DNA of 64,000 nt from Rhizobiaceae bacterium (GTDB lineage: Bacteria; Pseudomonadota; Alphaproteobacteria; Rhizobiales; Rhizobiaceae), in NCBI GenBank assembly GCA_029233925.1, contig JARGOX010000003.1:27542-91541 (forward strand), written 5' to 3'. The position numbers and the translations under genes were made by a program. This document shows positions 35,649-43,653 of the stretch, piece by piece; within the stretch, counting starts at the first letter, position 1; each line of letters begins with the position of its first letter. Under the pieces are notes generated by a model that saw only the letters and a program-made list of their open reading frames with translations, was not told the origin of the DNA and did not search any database.

Positions 35649-36080
35649 ATGTCGTTTTTCTTTGGATTTAAGGGGCAAATTGGCAGAGCAAAATACTGGC
35701 TCCTGCTGCTTTTCTGGGCAGCTGCCATCGTTTCAACCGGACCCTTCCTGATCAAACTGGTTGATCAGGAATCCACCACATTGCAATCCGTCATTTTATT
35801 CGCACTGTTTGCCCTGGTATCAATTTCGATCATGTCCATGGTCGTCAGGCGGCTGCACGACCTGGGCAAATCCGGCTGGTGGTACATCCTTTATATTCTT
35901 GTCCCCAAGACCGGAATCGCTTTTTCCAGTGCCTATCCTGGAACCGATACGCAAACCGCTGTTCTCGCCGTTTGCGGCATCATTGCCCTATGGGCATTTT
36001 TGGATCTGGGTTTCGTCAGAGGCAAGATGGGCGATAATAAATATGCTTTTGCCAGTGATGTGATTTCTGTGCACCCCTAG
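35649..36080 (+). CDS. DUF805 inner-membrane protein
   Basis: The 143-residue protein opens with SFFFGFKGQIGRAKYWLLLL, the FxGRxxRxxYW-type start of DUF805, and has about four membrane segments with the family's RRLHDLGKSGWWYIL motif near residue 75. GGGGAG lies upstream of ATG 35649. Function of the family is unknown. Its stop is one base from that of the convergent gene on the minus strand. Confidence 0.9.
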   Translation: MSFFFGFKGQIGRAKYWLLLLFWAAAIVSTGPFLIKLVDQESTTLQSVILFALFALVSISIMSMVVRRLHDLGKSGWWYILYILVPKTGIAFSSAYPGTDTQTAVLAVCGIIALWAFLDLGFVRGKMGDNKYAFASDVISVHP

Positions 36081-36081
36081 G

Positions 36082-37875
36082 TCAGTTTTTTGGCCTGTTG
36101 CGCAAGGATCTTGTGGCGACTTCATCGACAGAGCGAAGTCCGTTCAGATCGGGGGCGTTCAGGGCAACCTTGTAGACGTCACGTGCTTTTTCTGCCGTCA
36201 GCCAACCGGCGTTGACCGATGTCGCCACACGGGCCGGATCCCTGTCCAGAGGGTCGCCATAACCCCCACCGCCGCACGACAGGAACATCATTTTTTCCCC
36301 ATCCTTGCACAGTTCCTGATTGAATGCCGTAAGGTCAACCACCTGACCATTCGCCAGCATTTTCTGGCTGGCAGTCGGCGCGGCGTCCTTGCCGCCCAGC
36401 ACGCCGCGCGGCGGAAATGTCGTTGCGTCCGCCGCATACATGATGGTCATGTCATGATCGATGGGATAATAGGCTCCCTGCACCCCGGGCGCACCTTCAA
36501 ATTCGCCATAGCCCTGACTGTCGGGACGCACCTCGCGGCTTTCGATGATGAAAGGGTACATGCTTTCATCGACCTCGATTGAATCAAGAGTGATCAGACC
36601 GCCATTGGCCGGGCCGCAATAGGTCAGCCAGCCATCATGACCGTTGTTGGCCCCGCCACCGGCATAGCTGACAAAGATCTGGTTTATATAGACTTGCTCC
36701 TCCTTGAAGGGGTCCTTTCCGGAAACAACCGCCATGCCAACCGGCAGGTGCGGCCCACCCTCGGCCTGACCATAGGGTTTGCCCATTTGCGAAAAGACTG
36801 CGTTTCCAGCCGTGGTCAGTCGGTCGTTGACATTGGTCGTCGCCACCGAAGTGCCCGCCGGATAGACCGGCTTGCCAATGGCAGAGCCTTCGCGCATCAG
36901 AACCTTGATCTGATTGGCGCTGCCGTGGCAATGGGGCAGGCTGGCGTCGAGATTGTTGAACACGCCAATCCGGCAAGCGCCATTGGTGGTGTTTTCCGAC
37001 AGGTTCAGGCCGCCGGGCACACAATCAATGTTATCGCGTACATCGACGGTGATTTCGCCCGCTTCCGGATCAACGATGATCTTGAGGTTGATCGGTATGC
37101 CCGCATCAGCAACACCTGGGACCGGGTCATGGTTGATCCGGTATTCATATGCGCCAGCGGGCAATTTGCCAATTTCGGCTTTGGCGCGGCGTGCCGCGTA
37201 GTCGAACCAGTCCTCGACAAACATCTGCAACGTGTCAACGCCGTATTTCTCGCACAGTTCGATCAGGCGCTTCTCGCAGGTTCGCACCGCCCCCATCTGG
37301 GCGCGCACATCGCCCAACCACAAATCCGGCACGCGGTTTTTCAACATGCCCATGCGCAGAATATCCTGCTTTTCCTTGTAGTTTTCCGCGATACGCACGC
37401 AGGGCCAATGCATGCCCTCCTCATAGATGTTCTTGGCATAGGGCAGATAGGTCGAGGGTTCCGGCGCTCCGGTATCGGCGTGATGCGACAGCGCGACAGC
37501 CCAGAACAGCGGTTCTCCGTCAAAGAACACCGGCATCGACAGGATCAGATCGGCATGGTGCGTGCCGCCGGTAAAAGGCGAGCTGTTCACAAACATGTCG
37601 CCCTGTTTGATATCATCAAAAAGCTCGGTCAGGGGGCGTGTCGCCACATCCATCGAAGTGACATGAATCGGCAGCGCATCTTCGGTCGTGACCAGACGAT
37701 GGTCATAGGTCAGAATGGCACAGCTCAGATCCTTGGCGTTCTTGATCACCGCTGAGCGGCTGGCCTTGGTTACAACCAGGGTCATTTCACGCACAATGCT
37801 TTCGAAACGGCTTTTGAGCACCGACATCAAAAACGTGTCAAGGTTTCCATCAGCCTTGTTCTTTGTCGTGTTCAT
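36082..37875 (-). CDS. Hydantoinase B / oxoprolinase / acetone carboxylase alpha-like protein
   Basis: The 597-residue protein matches the HyuB family in length and motifs: FVNSSPFTGGTHHADLILSM (about 95-115), LSHHADTGAPEPSTY, AGGGANNGHDGW and the late glycine-rich SCGGGGYGDPLDRDP. In characterised systems HyuB works as a complex with an ATP-hydrolysing HyuA, normally encoded immediately upstream. Here the upstream neighbour is an insertion sequence only 55 bp from the start codon, and no hyuA is found. The gene may be an orphan left by rearrangement or may depend on a distant partner. I use ATG 37875 (after GGTGAGG) over TTG 37908. Confidence 0.88.
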   Translation of the reverse strand: MNTTKNKADGNLDTFLMSVLKSRFESIVREMTLVVTKASRSAVIKNAKDLSCAILTYDHRLVTTEDALPIHVTSMDVATRPLTELFDDIKQGDMFVNSSPFTGGTHHADLILSMPVFFDGEPLFWAVALSHHADTGAPEPSTYLPYAKNIYEEGMHWPCVRIAENYKEKQDILRMGMLKNRVPDLWLGDVRAQMGAVRTCEKRLIELCEKYGVDTLQMFVEDWFDYAARRAKAEIGKLPAGAYEYRINHDPVPGVADAGIPINLKIIVDPEAGEITVDVRDNIDCVPGGLNLSENTTNGACRIGVFNNLDASLPHCHGSANQIKVLMREGSAIGKPVYPAGTSVATTNVNDRLTTAGNAVFSQMGKPYGQAEGGPHLPVGMAVVSGKDPFKEEQVYINQIFVSYAGGGANNGHDGWLTYCGPANGGLITLDSIEVDESMYPFIIESREVRPDSQGYGEFEGAPGVQGAYYPIDHDMTIMYAADATTFPPRGVLGGKDAAPTASQKMLANGQVVDLTAFNQELCKDGEKMMFLSCGGGGYGDPLDRDPARVATSVNAGWLTAEKARDVYKVALNAPDLNGLRSVDEVATRSLRNRPKN

Positions 37876-37930
37876 TTCCTCACCCCCGGTTCCGGTTTTT
37901 GTCGACAAGCAGATTGCCGTAGGCCCCCTG

Positions 37931-37952
37931 TGTCAGGGAAGTTGTCCACTGC
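37931..37952 (+). repeat. Left inverted repeat of the IS3 element
   Basis: Starts 5'-TGTCAGGGAAGTTGTCCACT; pairs imperfectly with the right end. Confidence 0.7.
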
Positions 37953-37995
37953 TCTATTTTTCTCTATTTTCAGGTGGGCGGGATAGGACAATGAC

Positions 37996-38489
37996 ATGGG
38001 ATATTCACCGGAGCGTAAGTCAGCGGTACTGAAGCGTATGCTGCCGCCGCACAACGTAGCCATTCGGCAGTTGGCGCATGAAGAAGGGATATCGGAGGCG
38101 ACGCTGCATAAGTGGCGCGCTGAGGCTCGTGGCAAGGGTCAGCTTCTGCCTGATGCAAATGCTGGCCCTGAGGGCTGGAGCTCGCGCGACAAGTTCGCTG
38201 CGGTGCTGGAAACAGCGGCGCTGAACGACGCCGATCTGTCGGCGTATTGTCGCCAGCGCGGGCTTTTCCCGAGCAGATCATGGCATGGCGACTTGCCTGC
38301 GAGCAGGCGAACGACTGGGACCGTGCGAGCACGGCTAGAATGAGCCAGATCACAAAGGAAGAGAGAAAGCGGATCAAGGGTCTGGAGCGTGAGCTTGCTC
38401 GCAAGGAAAGGGCTTTGGCCGAAACCGCAGCCCTTCTGGTTCTCAGAAAAAAGGCATCAGCGATCTGGGGGGGCGACGAGGACGCATGA
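37996..38489 (+). pseudogene. IS3 orfA (helix-turn-helix subunit), frameshifted
   Basis: The first frame (37996 to about 38268) encodes MGYSPERKSAVLKRMLPP and an HTH (IRQLAHEEGISEATLHKW), then the coding continues in another frame with FPEQIMAWRLACEQANDWDR and a leucine-rich coiled coil to the TGA at 38489. In related elements this is one uninterrupted orfA, so a one-base loss in the T run of GGGCTTTTCCC (38261-38270) broke it. The orfA stop overlaps the orfB ATG. Unless frameshifting rescues it, the element is immobile on its own. Confidence 0.8.
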
Positions 38490-39547
38490 TCAGCACCCCA
38501 GATCGCCAGACCGCAGTTACCCTGATCGAAGAGGCCGTTATTGCTGGAGCGCGCCGTTCCAAAGCCTGCGCTGAGTTGAATATCAGCGAACGCACCTTGC
38601 GCCGCTGGACGACAGGTGGCCAGGTTGGAGCCGATCAGCGGCCGCTTATCGCGCGCCCTGTGCCGCGCAACAAGCTTAGTGAGCAAGAGCGCACAGCCGT
38701 ACTGGACATCTGCAATTCTGCGGAATTTGCCAGTTTGCCGCCTAGCCAGATCGTTCCAAAACTGGCTGATCAGGGCAAATATCTGGCCTCTGAAACCAGT
38801 TTTTACCGCATCTTGCGCACCTATGGGCAACAGCATCACCGTGGCCGGGCCAAGCCGCCGGTGCGGCGTAAACCACCGGCCAGCTACAAGGCCAGTGCGC
38901 CCTGTCAGGTATGGACATGGGACATAACCTGGATGCCTGGACCGGTCGCGGGGATGTTCTTCTACCTCTATCTGATCGTGGACATCTTCAGTCGAAAGAT
39001 TGTGGGCTGGGAGGTCCATGAGCGCGAAAGCGCGGATCTCGCGGCGAAGCTGGTCCAGCAAACCGTCTGGGCCGAAGGTTGCGTCTCTCAACCGCTCGTT
39101 CTGCATGCCGACAATGGTAGCCCAATGAAGGGCGCGACAATGAAGGTGACAATGGAAAAGCTGGGCATCACGCCATCCTACAGCCGCCCCCGCGTAAGCA
39201 ATGACAATCCCTTCTCCGAAGCGCTATTGCGCACCTGCAAATATCGCCCGGACTGGCCAGGCAATGGCTTCGCAACCAAGACCGAAGCGCAAACTTGGGT
39301 GAAATCCTTCGCCAGATGGTATAACGGCATGCACCTTCACAGCGCGATCCGCTTCGTCACACCCAACGCACGCCACGCAGGGCTTGACCGCGAAACTCTC
39401 GCAAGCCGAGCTATTCTTTATGCAAATGCCCGCGCACAGAAACCAGAACGCTGGTCAGGACCTCCGCGCAACTGGCAGCCCGCAGGCCCCGTCTGGCTAA
39501 ACCCCGAACGTGACAACAGCGACGCCGAAATCAGAGACGCCGCATGA
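38486..39547 (+). CDS. IS3-family transposase orfB (DDE integrase core)
   Basis: The 353-residue protein has an N-terminal HTH (ERTLRRWTTG), an HTH_21-like middle (LPPSQIVPKLADQGKYLASE) and the rve core with the catalytic acidic residues in WTWDITWMP, LHADNGSPMKG and SNDNPFSEALLRTCKY. Its length and the C-terminal HSAIRFVTPNARHAG are normal, so this subunit looks intact. Start ATG overlaps the orfA stop (ATGA). Confidence 0.9.
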   Translation: MISTPDRQTAVTLIEEAVIAGARRSKACAELNISERTLRRWTTGGQVGADQRPLIARPVPRNKLSEQERTAVLDICNSAEFASLPPSQIVPKLADQGKYLASETSFYRILRTYGQQHHRGRAKPPVRRKPPASYKASAPCQVWTWDITWMPGPVAGMFFYLYLIVDIFSRKIVGWEVHERESADLAAKLVQQTVWAEGCVSQPLVLHADNGSPMKGATMKVTMEKLGITPSYSRPRVSNDNPFSEALLRTCKYRPDWPGNGFATKTEAQTWVKSFARWYNGMHLHSAIRFVTPNARHAGLDRETLASRAILYANARAQKPERWSGPPRNWQPAGPVWLNPERDNSDAEIRDAA

Positions 39548-39549
39548 AA

Positions 39550-39571
39550 CCGGCGGAAAACTTGTTTGACA
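39550..39571 (-). repeat. Right inverted repeat of the IS3 element
   Basis: Read inward on the minus strand it starts TGTCAAACAAGTTTTCCGCC and matches the left end at TGTCA, AAGTT and TCC. Confidence 0.7.
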
Positions 39572-39909
39572 AACACCGTCGATCATCCTGTAGATATTAG
39601 TCGGCTTGTTTACGCCAATGCAAATGCCATTGTTTGCATGTTTTGCGTTTTTCCAGGGCCTTCCGCCAGGATGGATACACACCGTCCCTCAGCAGACGTC
39701 ATCGGATGCCTGGTTCTGCACATCAGGAGATCACGACTACTTTGGACTAATATCCTCGAGCTACGCTATTTGTTATCGCAACCGAAATATTTCATGCGCC
39801 GCCATGGGTTGAATGGGATGGATAACATTAAGGAATCTCGAAATGGAGCACCGCAGCACTTGCTGGCCCATTGCCTGCCCTGGCATGGAAATAAATTGGA
39901 AGGCTTGCA
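39572..39909. other. Intergenic region right of the IS element
   Basis: About 340 bp. Small frames on both strands show no family resemblance. No relic of hyuA is visible here. Confidence 0.35.
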
Positions 39910-40311
39910 ATGAGGCGGGGTATGAAGGTTCGGAAAACAGAAGCGGAATTGCAAATCCTGAATAGGGGATTTCACGATAAGTCATTGATGCCAAATCCGT
40001 TTTACAAGCAACTCATGCAAGCAGGATTTGCATATCGCAATTGCATTCTGGTCACGCTTTTTCCTGATGGAGAGACGTCCTGGTTTGGCGTCATTATAAG
40101 ACAGGATGGTCTGGTCTTCGAAATCGATCTGGATTTGCATGACCCGGAATACTCCGATTGGACTGATATCAGCGAGCCTTTCCGTAACAAAGCACTCCGC
40201 TTGCGGGACATGAAACCCTGGCTGAAAGAAGTCGTTGCCTTCAAGCAATTCGAAGCAATGCGAAAAGAGCGGCCCGTCACAGGTTCATCAGGTCCTTGCA
40301 TCACTCATTGA
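39910..40311 (+). CDS. Small hypothetical protein
   Basis: A 133-residue soluble protein with GGAAGG six bases upstream of its ATG, so translation is credible. It is mixed charged, with a Phe/Trp-containing centre (LVTLFPDGETSWFGVIIRQD) and an acidic DLDLHDPEYSDW segment. It has no signal peptide or membrane segment. I do not recognise the family; size and composition resemble small immunity-type proteins, but there is no adjacent toxin. It converges with and slightly overlaps the next gene (11 bp). Confidence 0.5.
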   Translation: MRRGMKVRKTEAELQILNRGFHDKSLMPNPFYKQLMQAGFAYRNCILVTLFPDGETSWFGVIIRQDGLVFEIDLDLHDPEYSDWTDISEPFRNKALRLRDMKPWLKEVVAFKQFEAMRKERPVTGSSGPCITH

Positions 40312-42385
40312 CGAAGATCGATAGATTGAGCAACTCCGGTATTTCCTGCGGCGCCATTGTCGCCGCCCCCATAAGGGCAACAGCAGCCACAGGGTTTTCA
40401 GGCGCTGCAACGATGCGAAGACTCTGCGGATCTTCCAGAAACGCTGCCACGGCGGCCAGAATCATGCTGGAAAATTCGGCGTTGCCGATTTTTGCCAATT
40501 CTGCTTCAAGCTGTCTGAGGCCCACTTCAACGATGATTTCCTCCGGCATATTTTGAGACATAGCAGCCACCGATAAAGCCGCCTTGAGGCCCCCATCATC
40601 CACCAGTTCAAATTCTGCAGACTTGAAACTGGCCGTAAAAATCGCTGATTGGAAGATTTTCTCTGCCTGATCCGGGTGTTCAAAAAGCGCCCGTGGCACA
40701 CCACCGAACCTGACATTGGCGCGCACCGTGCCGATGTCCCCCACATCAATCATCACATCCTCAACGACCAGGTCTTCGCTCGCCTCGTCCCAGCGCAAGC
40801 TCAGGTTCTGGCTCAAACGGATTTTCTCCAGCCCCATCAGCTGAAGCATGGCAGCCACATCCGGCTGCTTGAGATCAGACAGCGGCATTTCCCATCCACT
40901 GATCGACATGTCCAGCGTCGTCGGAACCGGTGGCAAAGTGCTGTTCAATTCCAGCGCATAATGATCCAGCGTGATATCAGACCCCGTTTCCGGATTGATG
41001 GCAAAGAGATCGGACAGCTCAAATGCCATGGACGTCGGTGTGAAGAGACGCGCAACGGCCATCGGATCTGGCTTACCATCCACATCAAAGTCGGCAATAT
41101 AGTCGCGAATGGGTCCATAGGCCGGAAATTCTATTGGACCGATATGAAACCCGCCAATGGAGGCAATTTGATCTGCCCCGCTTGTGACATTCACATCGCG
41201 CACCGACATTTTGCCCAGTCCGCTGGAACTCACATCAAGCCATTCCATCTCGCCCAATTCAACGCCGAACATGAACTCCGGCAAATCGGCCGAGGCTGTC
41301 ATTTCCTCCACATAGACGCGTTTGACAGCAAATGAACGATAGAGATCAAGAACGGCAATCAGCGCCTTTTTGAAAAGCACCTCTTCCGGCTCACTCCCCT
41401 GCGTCGCCGCCAGATACAATGCATCAGCCATTGCCATCATGTTCGTTTCCGGCAGTCGAATGGACGCACCTTCAATACCCAGCCGTTTTATCCCGGTTGT
41501 CTGCGTGCCATCGTCCGTTTGCTGGTCCTGGACCTCGTAACGATCGATATAGGGGCGGTAATCCCGCGTATTCGTCCCATCCGAATTCAGCACATTGACA
41601 AAGGCGAGATAGTCCAGGCCCATCAGGCTGGTCTGGCCCGTCTGCGTTTTACTTCTGACAGGTTGACCATCCGGCACCTCGATAATGGTTTCCTGAATGG
41701 ACCCGCCATCGCGATATTCTGCGAGGCGTCCATCAATCATGCCTTTTGCAAAAGCATCCCGGCTTTCAATATGGCCCATGATTGCGGCCACATCCTCACC
41801 CAGACCGGCAAAGGTGAAGTCTATGGTCAACAGACTGTAGCCGCCCAGATCAAGCCTGTAGTCCTTTATGACCTCCAAATAAGGCATCCACCGGCTGATT
41901 GGCCGCTTGGGGCCCGTGTCAATTTTCGGGATGCGCGGCCAGCCATAACCATTCAGCACATAATCTTCGATCGTGCCTTGCATGTCCAGAATGGTCTCCT
42001 GCGCCTGCCTGACCTCAAAACCGAATGTCGTATCGCTGGAAAGCGACATCGTGTCGGCAAAAAAACCATCATCATCCGCAGTGAGGCCGGTTGCTGTCAG
42101 CCGCGGCGTGCGCCACCGAAACACCAGATCGACCGGCCCCTGCAGGTTGGAGGTTGCTTTCGCGTCAGGCAATTCAAATGTCGTGGAAAAGGAAAAGTGC
42201 AGCCCTGACACAATCAGCGTATCTCCTGCCGATTCAACCGCATCATACGAGGATTCAACCCCAAAAGCCCGCTGATCCTCCAGCCATTCATCCAGCGCCG
42301 CTTTTCCAGATTGCTGCGCATGGGCGGGGTTCAAACACATTGCCAAACCGAAGATAAGCGATAGCATCCGAATTTTCATGGTCAT
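40301..42385 (-). CDS. Large periplasmic protein of unknown function
   Basis: The 694-residue product has a Sec signal peptide (MTMKIRMLSLIFGLAMCLN, cleavage after AHA near residue 23). The rest is acidic and beta-rich without further membrane segments. Repeated segments of the type LGEMEWLDVSSSGLGKMSVRD and a late helical ELVDDGGLKAALSVAAMSQN region suggest a lipid-binding or AsmA-like beta-taco architecture, but I cannot assign a family. ATG 42385 is five bases after GGAG; the frame extends to 42436 without support. It is transcribed alone. Confidence 0.75.
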   Translation of the reverse strand: MTMKIRMLSLIFGLAMCLNPAHAQQSGKAALDEWLEDQRAFGVESSYDAVESAGDTLIVSGLHFSFSTTFELPDAKATSNLQGPVDLVFRWRTPRLTATGLTADDDGFFADTMSLSSDTTFGFEVRQAQETILDMQGTIEDYVLNGYGWPRIPKIDTGPKRPISRWMPYLEVIKDYRLDLGGYSLLTIDFTFAGLGEDVAAIMGHIESRDAFAKGMIDGRLAEYRDGGSIQETIIEVPDGQPVRSKTQTGQTSLMGLDYLAFVNVLNSDGTNTRDYRPYIDRYEVQDQQTDDGTQTTGIKRLGIEGASIRLPETNMMAMADALYLAATQGSEPEEVLFKKALIAVLDLYRSFAVKRVYVEEMTASADLPEFMFGVELGEMEWLDVSSSGLGKMSVRDVNVTSGADQIASIGGFHIGPIEFPAYGPIRDYIADFDVDGKPDPMAVARLFTPTSMAFELSDLFAINPETGSDITLDHYALELNSTLPPVPTTLDMSISGWEMPLSDLKQPDVAAMLQLMGLEKIRLSQNLSLRWDEASEDLVVEDVMIDVGDIGTVRANVRFGGVPRALFEHPDQAEKIFQSAIFTASFKSAEFELVDDGGLKAALSVAAMSQNMPEEIIVEVGLRQLEAELAKIGNAEFSSMILAAVAAFLEDPQSLRIVAAPENPVAAVALMGAATMAPQEIPELLNLSIFVNE

Positions 42386-42731
42386 CCATTCTCCATTTCC
42401 GCGATGAAGATTGCAGATTTTGGGGTGCTTCACCACCCCTTAATACAGCCTCCTGATGCAACCCATGCACGGGCGTGTTTATCTGTTCAATGCCTTCAAG
42501 GCTGGCCATGCCGGTTTGTGCCGGGACAAAACAGCCTGGACCAACCAAAAATCAAGACGAAAAATTTCATTTCTGCTGCAGAGGGCGCGCGCCCTGTCGA
42601 GAGGAAGATGCCAAGCCGACCAATGCTGCAGTGGAGATCGAAAAATTTGCGCTGATGGAACTTGTAGCCAACTGACGCGTTTATCGTTTGAAGGTTACAG
42701 ACGCCGGAAAAACGCAAAAAGGAAGACCATC
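42386..42731. other. Divergent intergenic region
   Basis: About 345 bp between the large periplasmic protein and DUF992. The DUF992 frame is open upstream to 42456, but that portion is basic and not family-like. Promoters for both genes are expected here. Confidence 0.35.
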
Positions 42732-43211
42732 ATGCACAACATACTCAAAGTCGCTGCTATCGCTTCACTGGCATTTACGTCAGTGACATCAATTGCCAAT
42801 TCTCAAGAATCGGGCATTCAACTCGGACAGTTGACCTGTGATGTGGAAGGCGGCGTTGGTTTTGTTTTCGGCTCATCAAAGGACCTGACCTGCACGTTCA
42901 TGCCTGCAAACGACAGTTTTGCAGAGGAAACCTACACAGGCACAATTGACAAATATGGCATCGATGTCGGCGTCACCGGCAAGTCGGTGATTGCCTGGAC
43001 AGTGGTCGCTGCAGAAGAAGAGATTTACGCGCCACGTGCTCTCGCCGGTACCTACAGCGGCGCCACCGCATCTGCAGCATTTGCCGCCGGTCTTGGTGCC
43101 AACATCCTCGTTGGTGGCTCGGACAGATCCTATGCGTTGCAGCCGCTCAGCGTCTCTGCCTCTGAGGGAGTCAATGTTGCGGTCGGCTTCGCACAGATCA
43201 AACTGAACTGA
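42732..43211 (+). CDS. DUF992 secreted protein
   Basis: The 159-residue protein has a signal peptide (MHNILKVAAIASLAFTSVTS, cleavage after ANS near residue 24) and the DUF992 body: GIQLGQLTCDVEGGVGFVFG, two cysteines (in LTCDV and LTCTF), GKSVIAWTVVA, YSGATASAAFAAGLGANILV and a final VAVGFAQIKL. The family is common in Hyphomicrobiales and of unknown function. AAGGAAG precedes the ATG. Confidence 0.88.
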   Translation: MHNILKVAAIASLAFTSVTSIANSQESGIQLGQLTCDVEGGVGFVFGSSKDLTCTFMPANDSFAEETYTGTIDKYGIDVGVTGKSVIAWTVVAAEEEIYAPRALAGTYSGATASAAFAAGLGANILVGGSDRSYALQPLSVSASEGVNVAVGFAQIKLN

Positions 43212-43260
43212 ACGAGAAACGCATCTGAATGCATTCCGATGGCTTGAGCTGCAGCCCGAC

Positions 43261-43316
43261 AATTCGGGCCCCAACAATACGGGCCCCAAAAATTCGGGCC
43301 CCAAATATTCGGGCAA
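43261..43316. repeat. 15-bp tandem repeat, 3.7 units
   Basis: Units AATTCGGGCCCCAAC (43261), AATACGGGCCCCAAA (43276), AATTCGGGCCCCAAA (43291) and a partial TATTCGGGCAA (43306). Each contains the palindrome GGGCCC. It lies between DUF992 and the small membrane-protein gene. No transcript role is evident. Confidence 0.85.
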
Positions 43317-43401
43317 AGCAGTTGGGCCATCGGTGATCAGATTGTATTTTTCAATTTCGTTGAGCGTCAATCTCCCTCGGTAAAGTCACTGGAGAAAACC
43401 C

Positions 43402-43575
43402 ATGACCGATAAAGATATAACCGTCATCAAGAGCGGCTCTGGTGGAGCAGGATGGTTTCTGGTGGGGGCCTTGTTGGTCATCGTCGCCATCGGTGGCTAC
43501 GTCGTGTACGGCGGCGGACTTTCAGGCGGTGATGCAGACATCAGCATTGACCTCAATCTACCTGCAGCGAATTAA
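43402..43575 (+). CDS. Single-span small membrane protein, 57 aa
   Basis: An ATG at 43402, seven bases after GGAG, opens a 57-residue frame ending at TAA 43573-43575. The peptide has a polar basic start (MTDKDITVIKSGSGGAG), one strong membrane segment (WFLVGALLVIVAIGGYVVY) and an acidic periplasmic tail ending DISIDLNLPAAN. The terminator directly after it supports a real gene. Gly-rich start, one TM and acidic tail resemble short proteins found in other Hyphomicrobiales; function unknown. Confidence 0.72.
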   Translation: MTDKDITVIKSGSGGAGWFLVGALLVIVAIGGYVVYGGGLSGGDADISIDLNLPAAN

Positions 43576-43591
43576 CCAGGATTCTTCATGA

Positions 43592-43619
43592 AACCGGCGC
43601 AATGGCTGCGCCGGTTTTT
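43592..43619 (+). terminator. Rho-independent terminator
   Basis: AACCGGCGCA (43592-43601) and TGCGCCGGTT (43607-43616) form a perfect 10-bp stem with a 5-nt loop, running into TTTTT at 43615-43619. Confidence 0.9.
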
Positions 43620-43653
43620 CCGCGACAGGAGCAAACATTGGGGTTAACGGCGA

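Larger units (their letters stand above)
37931..39571 (+). mobile_element. IS3-family insertion sequence with orfA/orfB
   Basis: A 1.64-kb element bounded by imperfect inverted repeats that start TGTCA: TGTCAGGGAAGTTGTCC at 37931 and TGTCAAACAAGTTTTCC read inward from 39571, about 15 of 22 positions identical. It carries an orfA (frameshifted) and a complete orfB with a DDE core. The flanks (CTG left, AAC right) show no matching target duplication, so the element may mark a deletion or recombination junction. It sits directly upstream of the orphan hyuB-like gene. Confidence 0.85.

Noticed and set aside
36637-37755. A 372-residue plus-strand frame opposite the hydantoinase-B-like gene
   Set aside because: Shadow of the real minus-strand gene, which has family motifs throughout.
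43130-43330. Minus-strand frame reading the 15-bp repeats as WGPN-type pentapeptides
   Set aside because: The peptide repeat is a consequence of the 15-bp period, and the frame overlaps the DUF992 gene without a plausible start.
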